From the NCBI GenBank assembly GCA_036897485.1, contig JAYMTF010000513.1, positions 1 through 34,482 of the forward strand: a DNA stretch of 34,482 nt. Reading direction: 5' to 3'. Below the pieces are notes generated by a model. The model was not told where the DNA came from and made no database searches. It was given only the letters and a program-made list of their open reading frames with translations. Each line of letters begins with the position of its first letter. Positions within the stretch are counted from its first letter, which is position 1. This DNA is from Pelargonium nanum. Taxonomy: Eukaryota > Streptophyta > Magnoliopsida > Geraniales > Geraniaceae. The position numbers and the translations under genes are program-made. This document shows positions 23,993-34,182 of this stretch, piece after piece.

Positions 23993-26900
23993 TCAAGACT
24001 TAACAGATTGTGGAAATACCTTGTGTGCAATTAGCTTAATATCTTTTACCCTTGCATCAACTACCTCCCGCAGCTGCTCTTCCTGACTAGGCTGATTTTC
24101 ATCCATCTGAACGCTGCTTGCTTCACCGGCATGCGACGTAAACATCACAAATGACATCTCCGGATCATAGTCTGTGGGTACTTCAACCACACGTTTCCCG
24201 CCAGTCTCAGAGTCTTTTCCTAAGATATCAGCTCTCAACCGTTCAGTAATGACCGACACAAAATCCTCCATGTACTTGTCAACAGGATCAAGGCCGAGGT
24301 AGATCAGAACCTCCCAACAATTGAGAAGTTGTTTTTTGTTGATTTTCAAACTTCTCCTGACATCCTCGATTGCACTAGCTGGTGGCAAGAATCTAGGTAT
24401 TTTGGTTTTCTTCGACAGCTTCCCTTGCTTCATACAGGAAACTGCTGAATTAACAGCTTGATGAATTGGGTCAAACGCAAGCAAACGTGATGTGTCAATA
24501 CAGGTTCGCATGTGCTGAAGGTTATCCACTGGCTCTTCGATTGTTAAGTCGTAAACATTCTCTGACATAGCAACATTGTTGAGCACCTCTAGAAGGTAAC
24601 GACCAAAACCTTTGTGTTGGTAAGGCGGCAGTACCAGTATCTGCCATAAAATAAAATGAAGTGTCGTGAAACTACTAAAACAGAATGTATTTGCAGAAAC
24701 ATTATTCAAAGGTGCTCAACTGCTCTTACAAAACACCTCTATTACATACTCTTTGAATATGTAACCAATAAATACAAATTAAAGACTAACCTGTCCAACT
24801 CGTAAGCGAGAGCTGTCGGGGTAACGGTAAAAACGATAAACTACAGCAAAACCAAGCAATCTATCTTGAACTTCCCCTTGCAGATTAGAGTACTTCTGAA
24901 TGAGGAGATACATATCCCAACGAGGATCATTAACGTCAATAGCACTGCTACCTGAATAAGAAAATAAAACAGGTTGAAAATTTGAAGTTCTTTTGCATAG
25001 ACAGTAAAAGTGCCCGGATGAGCAAAACAGGCAAAACAATTACCATCAATAAGTAGAAGAACAAGTGGCACCAGGCGACCATAGAGGTACCCAGCAATAT
25101 CGCTTACACACATGCGAACAACCTGATCAAGATGAGTACATCAACCATGGCACTTAGTTCCAAAACAAACTTAGTATGTAGAATAAACTACAAGATGGCT
25201 AGGAAACAAATTATCTCCTCAAGCTCAAGTTACTAAAATGTGTCACTCATATGCATGACAATATGGGGAATGACTCCTCTAAAACTACTATTATTACTAG
25301 GTCAGCTAGTCACACAACGATATGGAGGGAACTGCTGTCACCAGTAACACTAGCCTAAGAAAGCATGGAGATAGTCTTTAGCACCATCATCTACAACTCA
25401 CCACCCAAACCCTTTCAATAAACCTGTCTCAGATCAACAGTAAAAAAGAAAGAGATGAAATGTATAAGAAAATGAGAGCATTAACTATATCACTCAGCCA
25501 TCGCTCTTTCACGCTAGACAAACTACTATCAATGCTTGGTATAAAGATGTGATTATAAACAAGTCAGAAAACAGATTAAGTACCTCAACTTCAGAACCTT
25601 CCTCCAAGTGACTAGTGGAACCACGGATGTGGCCATTGGAAGCTTTATGCTGCAAAACCTCCCCAGATGATACAATGGATCTAAGAAGATTTAAAATGTG
25701 GACACCAAAACATTAGATGATATAAACCAAATAACAAGATAACCATGCATAGAATATCTTGGCAATAAAATTTGCATAGGGAATCCACGAGACATTACCG
25801 AATATAATTAGCATCTTTCAAAAAAGTTTGGAGGAAGTCTTCTTTATTCTCAATCAGATTCTCACCAAGGATATCCTGTGGGATATAATTACCTAATTAG
25901 CAGAACTATAGATAGAAATTGAAAGGTAAGCTTAAGTGTTTAACAAGCGCAGCCAGTGAATACCTGAAGAGGAGACTTCAGATCTGTGATCCCTTTGCCT
26001 CCCTTTACAACAAATATCCAAGTTTATTAAATTACCTTATAAAGACAAAGCTGGAAGCACAAAGAATCATCCACAGAAAAACTGTACTGACACCAAGTGA
26101 AAGAGTAAATATCATTTAAAAACATATGCATGGAATATCATTACTTACATCGGATGTACTCTGAAATGCAATATCTGCATATGCATGAAACGATACACTG
26201 CTTATCCATATATTGATCTGCATAATGTAAAAGAAGACACATTAGAAAATAGGCCACCACAGAATCAGTTACTCTAGTTAATTTATGTCAAACAGAATAT
26301 CCTATTAAACCAAACATGTTTCGCAGCACATATAGTGCAAGTGAGCTATGTAAAAAAACAATTCAATATCTGAGATACAAGGTGTAAGAGATTATTAACA
26401 ACAAATGATAGAAAAGACAATCTCCTCTTCCAGTCCTCTGTTTAATAAATAAAAAAGTGAACTCCAAAAGTGAACAGTAAGATATTTTGGTGTTTCGCAT
26501 AATTAAATTGGGCATCTTCTGCATGCAATCCTTACTCTAAGTTTGGATCTTAGTATAGTTGAGATAAACAGAGGTAGAATTATTGGATTGCTAGTTTCTC
26601 TTCCTTGGACGTTTTATCTTCCATTTCCTTAACTTTTCCAAGATACAAACATATATTGGAGTTGTCAAATAAATCAATAGAGGAAGAGAGATTCGTGTTA
26701 TAAATAATTCCATAGTAAGGATTATATGGCACACTCCTCTAACCAACCCTACTCTAGCAAACGCATCCCTAAAATGAAAGCAAAACAATCAAGAGCATAG
26801 TTTGAAGTTCAAGAGAAAGAAAAAAAACTAGAACCATTGGCTAGAACATCTTGTTCATAATAATTGCAGCAGGGAAAAACAGTATCATATACTGAAACTA

Positions 26901-29275
26901 CATCCTTGACGTTTAGTAAAATACAGATTCATCAAAATATAGTTTTACCTTCAGCCCTTGGTAACCATAAATTTTCCCATCTGGCTCAAAAAAGTGATTC
27001 AGGTCAACCAGATCAATACAAGTGGTATCTGAAGCACCCACTTCCTCTTTGCTAGAAACTATAAATCAAACAATTAAATGTTTGTAGATGATAACAACAA
27101 CAATATATAGGTAAAAAAATAAAAATAAGGCATGTCATTATATGAAGAGTTGGCTCAGTCATATTACTCATTAAAAGCTAAGCATCAGCTTGGTTTTGTA
27201 AACAATCATAAAAACCTCAAGAAAGGGCGTGTTTCCTTTGCAGCAGACATGTACCTAGTACCTACACCATTAAGTACACTACATTTTTTTCTTCATTATT
27301 TATTTTCCCCTCTTAAGGATGATAAAAACAACATTTGATACACTTAGCAATTGTAATTTGTAAGTAAATAATATTAAAAAAAACAGCTAACTACTGCATT
27401 TGAAGGGCTCCTAAAACAGAGACTCCTAACAATGGGATTTTAGTTGTTGAAGGAAATTTGTATTAATCACGATTGCAACATTGTACTATCAAGTGGGTAA
27501 GTGGAGGGAAAGGAGGCTGGCTCTGCAGAGAGTTAAAGAATAGGAGATGACTCTGTAGAAGGTTGGGGACAAAGAGGCAAGTTAGATTTCTAGGATGCAA
27601 TATAGAGTGAGCAGTTCAATTGCTCAGCTCTCTTTGCTGAGGTTCTGTTGCTCATCCCTCCTTGATGAGGTTCCCACGCTCAGCTCTCCAAGTCTTCCGT
27701 AGACATTAAGTTGCCAAGTCTTTTCACAAACTCAGATCTCATTGTAGTCGCCAAGTTTCCAAGGCTTATCATAAGACTGAAAACTCAATGCAACAATTCT
27801 CATTCAGATTCATCAATACACATCCTATATTGCAACCTAGAACCCCAACTTGCATATTTGTCACTTGAACCTCTACAGAGCTATATCTTATCCTTTAAAC
27901 CTATGTAGAGCCAAACTCCTTCTCTTCCTCCATTTTCCCACTGGATGTGTATATTCTCTATAAATACAAAAGTATAGTTAGTGTTATGTAAATAGTACAT
28001 TATAATCATGATTAATGCAATTTTTCTCAGTTCAAACTCTGCAACCCTCAGCTCTTCAAGTCTTCTGCAGGCATCAAGTCGCCAAGTCTTCTCACAAACT
28101 CAGATCTCATTTCAGGACCAAGTTTCCAAGACTTATCAGAGACTCAAAACTCATTGCAGCAATTCTCATCCAGTTTCATCAAAAGATCATATTGTTGACA
28201 GTTTCACCCAGACACATCCACTGAAACACTTTTCTGATCTAGTTTGCAAGCTTATGTTGGTTAATAGAACTATAACACCTTGAGTTCAAAGAGACATTAA
28301 AGATATTTTGCACAACTCTCAATCACCCCATATTTGCATCACTGCCCAATCCTCAACCTCCATATGAACCCCCTATATTGCAGCCTATAACCCTAGCTTG
28401 TCTATTTGTCCCTTAACCATCTGCAGAGCCATCTTCTCTCCTTTAACCCTATGCAAAGCCAGCTTCCTTCTCTTCCTCCACTTTCTCACTTGATGTGTAT
28501 ATCAAATAGAGAAGTATAGTTAGTGATATGTAGAGAGTACATTGTAAACTGTAATTGTGATCAGTACAATTTCTCTGTCAGTTCAACTTTCATTAGAATC
28601 CAACCCTTAGCCCATATAGACATCACGAGTTGACTAATTCCTACAATGCGTGAATATAACCACTCTCATTGTCATTTATCAGCAAATGTAGAAATTGGAC
28701 AGGATGAAACAGCTTATGGATTACAATTGTATTACTGGTCTTTAAAATTAATTGATTTCATGGAGAGTGGATATTTCCAGCGCACTGAAACAAATTGAAT
28801 GGCTAAACTCAGTTGAGAGCAACATTGTATAGCCAAAGTCCCAAAGAAAGTAATTCTCAAAAGCATATTTTGTTTCATTTTCTCATCAAAGAAACAAAAT
28901 ACCAAAAGCAAATGAATCTCTAAAATCTAAAAAATCATTACTTATCAGCAGAGCATGCTAAAACCCATCACAAATTTAGGAATTTTCATCATACCCAGAT
29001 AAATCTTGGTGCACTCATTTGCTTCAATACCGGAATCTGCAGCACAGCCATCAAAATGACAAACAAATGGATAAAGAACAAGTGAGCTAACCAAACATAT
29101 ATAAAAATTTAAAAAGCGAAATCAGGAACACAACGACCAGCAAGAGCTGGGTCGAGGAGAAAATGTCGATGAAAATTGGAGGTGCGGTGGACTAACCGAT
29201 GGTGGAGAAGCAGACGCGGCGGCGCTTCTTGGGATCGGAGGTGGGATCGGCGGTGGATTGGTGCTTTTGGCCCAT
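23993..29275 (-). CDS. HAG2: Histone acetyltransferase type B catalytic subunit (HAT1 family), 453 aa, 9 exons
   Basis: Exons on the minus strand: 29197-29275, 28995-29036, 26949-27058, 26149-26217, 25799-25875, 25584-25680, 25044-25122, 24791-24951, 23993-24640, summing to 1362 nt in frame. HAT1 enzymes acetylate newly made histone H4 (K5/K12) before chromatin assembly, with an RbAp46/48-type partner. A basic K-K-R-R-R at residues 16-20 may be a nuclear signal. The Hat1 N-terminal domain spans ~25-185. The GNAT core follows: [15 protein letters not shown], then acetyl-CoA motif [14 protein letters not shown] (Q246, G249, G251), and the D-L-T-I-E-E-P region (~269-275) containing acidic catalytic-site residues. 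The C-terminal region is partly acidic. Length is close to Arabidopsis HAG2 (At5g56740, ~467 aa, from memory). All motifs appear intact. Confidence 0.92.
26485..26790. repeat. Possible MITE in HAT1 intron 3
   Basis: The complement of its right end reads TAGGGATGCGTTTGCTAG, a start typical of plant hAT-type miniature elements, and the body is AT-rich with no coding signal. The left terminal inverted repeat was not found by eye, so the boundary and class are uncertain. Confidence 0.25.
27446..28587. repeat. Composite inverted and direct repeat in HAT1 intron 2
   Basis: Arm L (27446-27610) is inverted relative to two arms R1 (27824-28036) and R2 (28371-28587). For example, GCTGGCTCTGCAGAG and GATGCAATATAG in L match the complements of R2 segments around 28460 and 28375. 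R1 and R2 are direct repeats of each other, as are the stretches just before them (27679 onward and 28048 onward, sharing CAAACTCAGATCTCATT). The second unit has about 180 extra bases. The R arms carry TATA-like and LTR-end-like words, so it may be LTR-derived or a long-TIR foldback/MULE-like element. The family is undetermined. Confidence 0.7.
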
Positions 29276-29291
29276 TTGGGCGGTGGTGATT

Positions 29292-29300
29292 TTAGGGTTT
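29292..29300 (-). promoter_or_regulatory. Telo-box in the HAT1 5' leader
   Basis: TTAGGGTTT on plus (AAACCCTAA on minus) lies 17 bases upstream of the HAT1 start codon. Telo-boxes near the transcription start are common in plant genes active in dividing cells, which fits a histone acetyltransferase used during S phase. The motif is seen; the regulatory role is inferred. Confidence 0.5.
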
Positions 29301-30440
29301 GGGGAGCGGGAAGTGAAAGGCGGGAAATTATAGAGTACAAAACGGAGGACAGATAAAATTAGGTCTATCTTTACCCATTAATATATATATATACACACAA
29401 TTTACTTACACGCTGAGCTGGGAATGGATTTTTTCCGAATATGTTAACTGCAGAAATGTATGAATCACTTTCACTTCACAGTCGCACGTGGACCGTTCTC
29501 TTTTGTGAGCCAACTCACCACTAAATAAGTTGGTAGAGCCCGCAATATGGATCCGAAATCGCGGTACTTGAATTTTAATTTGACAGAATTTTGATTTGAT
29601 TTGATCAATTTTGGATCAGACCAATGATTTTCTTACCCAAAAAAACGACTGGATTGAATTGATTAGTTCGGATCGAACAAATCCTTTCATTTCACACTAT
29701 AAATCAAATCATTTTTTTATCGGTAAGCGTAACAACCATGTCTCGAACCTGAAACCTCAAAAGAAACAAGCATCTTAAGCCAAAATTGATACAATCCGAT
29801 TCAAATATATTATCGGACCGGATCTCATGTTTCAGTCCGATGTCCAAACCATATTTGATATGATCCGACCTTGCCACCTATACAAGTTAGTGGGCACTGG
29901 AAACTGTTTTTTATTTATATATAAAAGCCAGTATTGTATTATACTATTAAACATACACTAAGATAAGGCTTGTTCTGCACAATTAGAGAAAGCTAGGTTC
30001 GATCAAAATGAGTAGTGATTTTAACACTCATTTGGCTTAGGTCTATGTTGATCAGTAGAGTTTCTTCTCTTTATTTGTTATGTAATGCATAAATCTGCAT
30101 CTTTTATGCATAATCTTTCTATTTTCTTCTCTGTGCCGGAAAGAGATTGAAAAAACCACGGAGAGAGATAGAGAAGTGGAGATTGCATTAAGCCAAGCAA
30201 GAGAGTTGTTGATTCACTTCAAGATTTGCCAAAAAAACAAACTATAACACATAACAATATAATTTATCCTACAATAGGATAGAAGCTCCAAAAACATGTC
30301 AAAATCTGGTTTCTCCATAACATTTAGCAAAACATAGTGACTAAAACATAAAGTGAAAAAATCCCATGTCCCTATTAATCATTGAGAGAAAAAAGATAAC
30401 ACATAAAGTTGGAATAGCCATAACATTTCTTCCCAACATC
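29301..30440. other. Intergenic region between HAT1 5' end and RPL28 3' end
   Basis: Contains the HAT1 promoter on the left and the RPL28 3' UTR on the right. A short TA/CA microsatellite lies at 29381-29398. From about 29571 to 29880 the sequence is built of GATTTGATTTGATC- and GGACCGGATC-type words ending near TTGCCACCTATA, as in dispersed hAT-like plant repeats, with a candidate SINE inside. The remainder is AT-rich without recognisable genes. Confidence 0.45.
29711..29785 (-). mobile_element. Candidate tRNA-derived SINE fragment
   Basis: Read on the minus strand, TGGCTTAAGATG (29782-29771) resembles a Pol III A box and GGTTCGAGAC (29749-29740) matches the B-box consensus GWTCRANNC. They are about 21 bases apart, followed by GTTACGCTTACCGATAAAAAAA. 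This order is typical of the head of plant SINEs. The spacing is a little short, no 3' body is seen and a target duplication was not established. Confidence 0.4.
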
Positions 30441-32146
30441 TCATTTCTTAAGAGCCTGCCTGTTCCTCTTCTTGACACCAGACTTGGCAACCTTCAAGCT
30501 CCTGTGAACAGCACTAAGCCTGGCTAGGGCTGCTTTCTTCAAATCCGGTCTGTAGTAGTTATCGGCAATCTGAAATAACCAAAAGGAAAACATTATGTAT
30601 TAATACCTCACGGCATTTTTAGTAACAAAAAAAACAGATGTTGATATTAGCAGAGATTTCTCAAAGTGAACTAAAGATCAAAATTACATCTATTCCCAAT
30701 TAAGGGACAAATATATCTAGGAAAAAAAACTAAACCATGTTAACGAGTGATAAACCAACCAAGTGTTCCAAATTTCAAAAATAGATGCGAAGTGTTGGTT
30801 CTTATCCAAAGATAACTACTTAAACAAACATATCTTTTAATCCATGAAACGTAGAACAGAGACAAAGCTCAGAAGCCAAGCGTAACAATGAACATTTCAT
30901 AGAAAATGCTACACAAAGTAGAATCTTCTTACATGTTAGCTTCTCATCACTGCATAGAAAAGCTATATTTTGCTTCCATTAAAATTGAGAACTAAGATTG
31001 AAAATCACAACACAGATGCAGCTGTGAAAATGACTACAAAATTGTAGCTTAGAAGCCAAAAATAAAAATAGATTTTGTTGAAGATCCTACATTCTTCCAA
31101 CCCAATAGCTTTTAGTCTCTATGGGAAGGCTACAAGTTGTTACACATAAATTGTGAACAGAGGAACAAAAAAGAGTAGCAACAGCCAGACATCACAATAA
31201 AACTTCAAGTAAACATTTTACAAGATAGACATTTCTTAATGTTGAATAAATTGTGAAGTAACAAAAAACCAAAACTTGGATGGCGTGTTGAAAAAAGAGT
31301 ACATTCACAAAGTTCAGAAGCCAAGCGTAACAAGAAAATTTCACGGAATACACTACACAAAGTAGAACATTCTTACATGTTAGCTTCTCATCACTGCATT
31401 AAAACAACACTTATATTTCCAGTAATTTGTTAAATAAGGAATACCAAAACAGAGTTTAAACACCTACAGAGTTCAAAACATTGAAAACAAATACTCAACC
31501 AGTTCAAACAGTAAAAAACACTGAATTAAATATTGACAAACAAATTGAGAAACACCCTTAATTAAGATCAAGTGTTAAACAACTACAATTCAAAAACCAA
31601 ATAGAACACACAAATCACAACCACAATCTGAAATATTATAAAACATGTTTATTACCTGATTGGTGACAGCCTTGGCCATGCGGCTGAACTCCTTCCTCAT
31701 GGCAGATTTGTGAAGCAAACTAGCGGGCTTGTTCTGCTTCTTGGTCTTGGTGGTTGCAAGCACCACAGACAGGTCCTTGCCTCCTGGTTGGATGGTTACA
31801 GTTTTGCGGTTTGCTAGACCTATATTGGGAATCAAGGCACAAAGTCAAAAACACAACCCCAACACTACTAAAAAAACAAAATGCCACCGCTGTGATTGAA
31901 AATACTAATCGAACACTCTGAAAACCCTAAGTCTCCGAGTACGAACATAATGCAAAATTGAAATCTTAAAACATTAATTGGCACAATATGATGCGAACCT
32001 GAGTGCTTGTAGGAGTTGACGTTGTAGAGATTGTTGCTCTCCTTGCTAAACTGGACGCTTTGGGTGCCATTGCCGAACTCCTTGACGAGGAAGGAGTTGT
32101 TCCTCTTCACGATCTCCCAGATCAGCTGCCCAGGAACCGTAGCCAT
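30441..32146 (-). CDS. RPL28: 60S ribosomal protein L28 (eL28), 146 aa
   Basis: Three coding exons on the minus strand: 31999-32146, 31656-31819 and 30441-30569, summing to 441 nt in frame. The protein opens [22 protein letters not shown], contains [25 protein letters not shown] and ends [10 protein letters not shown]. These are eL28 hallmarks (eukaryote-specific protein of the large cytosolic ribosomal subunit), and the length is close to the ~143 residues of Arabidopsis eL28. A short 5' UTR intron is likely at 32152-32269 (minus-strand donor GTAAGT, acceptor TAATAG), leaving only five untranslated bases before the ATG in the second exon. Coding intron 2 is about 1.1 kb and holds a direct repeat. 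Confidence 0.95.
30865..31400 (+). repeat. Direct repeat pair (~90 bp) in RPL28 intron 2
   Basis: Copy 1 (30865-30956) and copy 2 (31310-31400) share CAGAAGCCAAGCGTAACAA, CTACACAAAGTAGAA and the ending TTCTTACATGTTAGCTTCTC-ATCACTGCAT, with scattered differences. About 350 bp separate them. Both lie in the intron. This may be an old local duplication or two copies of a short dispersed element. Confidence 0.85.
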
Positions 32147-32377
32147 TGCACCTATTACAGAAATATTCAAGTAGTGAAAAAATGGAAAATGGATTGATGG
32201 GATAGAGAAACAGAAAGACAAATAGAGACGCAGGAAAGAGGAGAGATCTGGAAGACGATTGGGACTTACAGTTGCAGAGAAGGAGTAGAGGAAGCAAGGA
32301 GGATGAGGAAGAGCTTGTCTCTGGGATTTACGTCGCCTGCCTTCAGAAAGAAGAGGAGGAGGGTTGCAAGTGTTGGC

Positions 32378-32404
32378 TTTATAGTCACTTCACAAAAACC
32401 CTAA
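32378..32404 (-). promoter_or_regulatory. RPL28 core promoter: TATA box and telo-box
   Basis: On the minus strand, TATAAA lies at 32383-32378, with the telo-box TTAGGGTTT (AAACCCTAA on plus at 32396-32404) just upstream. Transcription likely starts about 30 bases downstream of the TATA box, near 32350. The motif set is the usual one for plant ribosomal protein genes, although no TGGGCC/T site II element was found in this stretch. Confidence 0.6.
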
Positions 32405-32559
32405 CCCCACTGACGTATGTTTCAGGTGATACCAAACAAGGCCCTAATGGGGTACAAAATTTTTTATTTATTTTTTATAACGTAAAAGTAATAATTTATT
32501 ATTTCAAATCAAATTATAACGAAGACGGTATAAAATTGGAGACTTAAAAATTCATTCAT

Positions 32560-32745
32560 TCAGACAAGTTTGAAAGAGATTGAACACCTAATTAACTCGT
32601 GAGCCACTCGGTTAGCAGAACCACCCAAAATTTAGAAAGGCTCTGCCAACCGCTCATCGCCACAATCGTGTTTGTCATCTGATTCGGCAACAAACTCGAA
32701 GGTTAATATGATAACTCTGGCCAAACCACCACCTTTCAAGTCACT
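32560..32745 (-). mobile_element. LINE RNase H-like (RVT_3) C-terminal relic
   Basis: One minus-strand frame contains A-E-S-D-D-K and, further on, G-S-A-N-R-V-A-H-E-L-I-R. The 'vrRsANrvAHeLAr' motif is the characteristic end of the RNase H-like domain in plant LINE polyproteins, and an E-S-D comes earlier in the same domain. An in-frame stop (TAA) lies between the two motifs. No RT domain or poly-A tail is visible. The piece is short, so a host RNase H-like pseudogene is possible. Confidence 0.45.
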
Positions 32746-33150
32746 TTATCTTTCTTTGCAATTGCCTCCTGCTGCCCTATGTGCATATAATTAAATAAAT
32801 AAAAACTAACGCGAATCTACGCCGGTATGCAGACTTAAAAGACTTTCGTTGCTTTAAAAATAAAAAACAACCTTACCCTACTCTCAAAGCGGCATAGATA
32901 AAAAAAACTTACAACGTACTTGACACACTTAGCAAGTGATGACAGTTTCTTATGAACCAGGTGGAATTCAAAATTCTCGACAGATAAGATAGGGATATAG
33001 AACCTTCAATTTTGTACATAGTTATTTTATACGTTTGTCGTGTAACTACATTTGCCCCATAACTATTTTATACTTTTATTTTGTACATTTGCAGGAAGTG
33101 CAGAAAGTGCGTTGCACAAAACAAAAATAGAGACAAACAGGTCGACAACA
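32746..33150. other. AT-rich intergenic sequence, nothing recognised
   Basis: No open frame of note, RNA gene or repeat structure was recognised in this stretch. Confidence 0.5.
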
Positions 33151-33202
33151 AAGTGAACAGTCGACCTATATATATATAATATGGTTCAACCAATAGTTAG
33201 AC

Positions 33203-33390
33203 GATGACCTGCTATTTGCCAATAATCAGTTGACCATGGAGAAAGATGATCGATAAATAAAGAAATGGTTGACCACATATAGAGTGGGTCGACCTCATAA
33301 GATGATGACTTGATATTTACAAAGATTGTGGTCGAACATAAATAAATAGAAGGTGATAAATAGATAAAGAGTTGACCACAAATAGAGAGG
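33203..33390 (+). repeat. Two-unit tandem repeat with TTGACC motifs
   Basis: Unit A (33203-33287) and unit B (33304-33390) both run GATGAC-T-TG-TATTT ... GATAAATA-AA ... GTTGACCACA-ATAGAG, about 101 bp apart and diverged. TTGACC (W-box core, the WRKY-factor target) occurs at 33230-33235, 33269-33274 and 33372-33377, and GTCGACC-type words occur around the units. No gene start is known within 500 bp, so a promoter role is speculative. Confidence 0.65.
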
Positions 33391-33983
33391 ACTGACCACA
33401 TAATTGTAAGAACGTTAGATTCAATATTAAAATAATTTCAGAGATTTTTCCTGGCTTTGTCCGTGTCAACAAACAATTTGACGTGAGAATGAGATGCGTT
33501 AGAGTTTCAAACTCTTATATATACATATATTACTTAATTATATCATAAAAAAATTTAGTCATTTTAAAATGATATCATTACTTTTAGACAACTTTACCAA
33601 GTAATTTCATAATATAAAATTCATTTCCCATCTTCTTCAAACATTGTTTTACCAAACAAAAATATTTTGTCATCTACAAACATTTTACCTCATTCGAGCT
33701 ATCTTTACCGACATATTACTTTTACAAACAATTCAAGTAGACAACTCAAACAAGACATAACTAATATTTAAATGTGATAATATTAGTTATAACAAGGATT
33801 ATTGGCATTAACGATACTCGAACTTTACCTTAATATTCATTTTGATATACAAAACTATTAAAAAGTCAATTTAATATATAAACGTTCAACTACAACTCAT
33901 ATTAATACACACATTTAGATCGAGTCAACATCATATACTTGTATTACATCGATACATTTGGCGATGACATGTCAATTTTTTGG
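33391..33983. other. AT-rich intergenic sequence, no gene
   Basis: Very AT-rich. The stretch at ~33800-33960 resembles dispersed plant repeats of the 'AAACGTTCAAC..' type, but no element ends could be defined. Confidence 0.4.
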
Positions 33984-34012
33984 CACCATTGTCGGGGACT
34001 CAATAGTAGTTA
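33984..34012 (+). mobile_element. Gypsy-like primer-binding-site scrap
   Basis: TTTTTTGGCACCATTGTCGG followed by GGACT closely resembles the TTTTTGGCGCCGTTGCCGG-GGA found just inside the 5' LTR of many Athila-type Ty3/gypsy elements, a site complementary to a tRNA 3' end. No LTR pair or coding part is seen near it. It would be a small, old fragment, and chance resemblance cannot be excluded. Confidence 0.4.
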
Positions 34013-34182
34013 GCTGAGAATATATGTTTATTTTTTTTTGAGCGAAGAATATATGTTTATTTAATTTCCTACAATTTCACTCAAATTTACTTCCTTTACC
34101 TTCGTTCCGCCATTTTTGATTTTTTTTTTTCTGCTAGGGTGCAACGTACCACTGTACACTTTGCAGCACTTGATCACAGCCC

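Noticed and set aside
25919-26119. Plus-strand open frame within the HAT1 gene
   Set aside because: It lies in a HAT1 intron, antisense, with no recognisable domain.
29529-29565. AGTTGGTAGAGC resembling a tRNA D-arm
   Set aside because: No B box or acceptor-stem pairing follows at the right distance, so it is not a tRNA gene.
32003-32197. Plus-strand frame over RPL28 exon 1
   Set aside because: It is the antisense shadow of a clearly coding exon.
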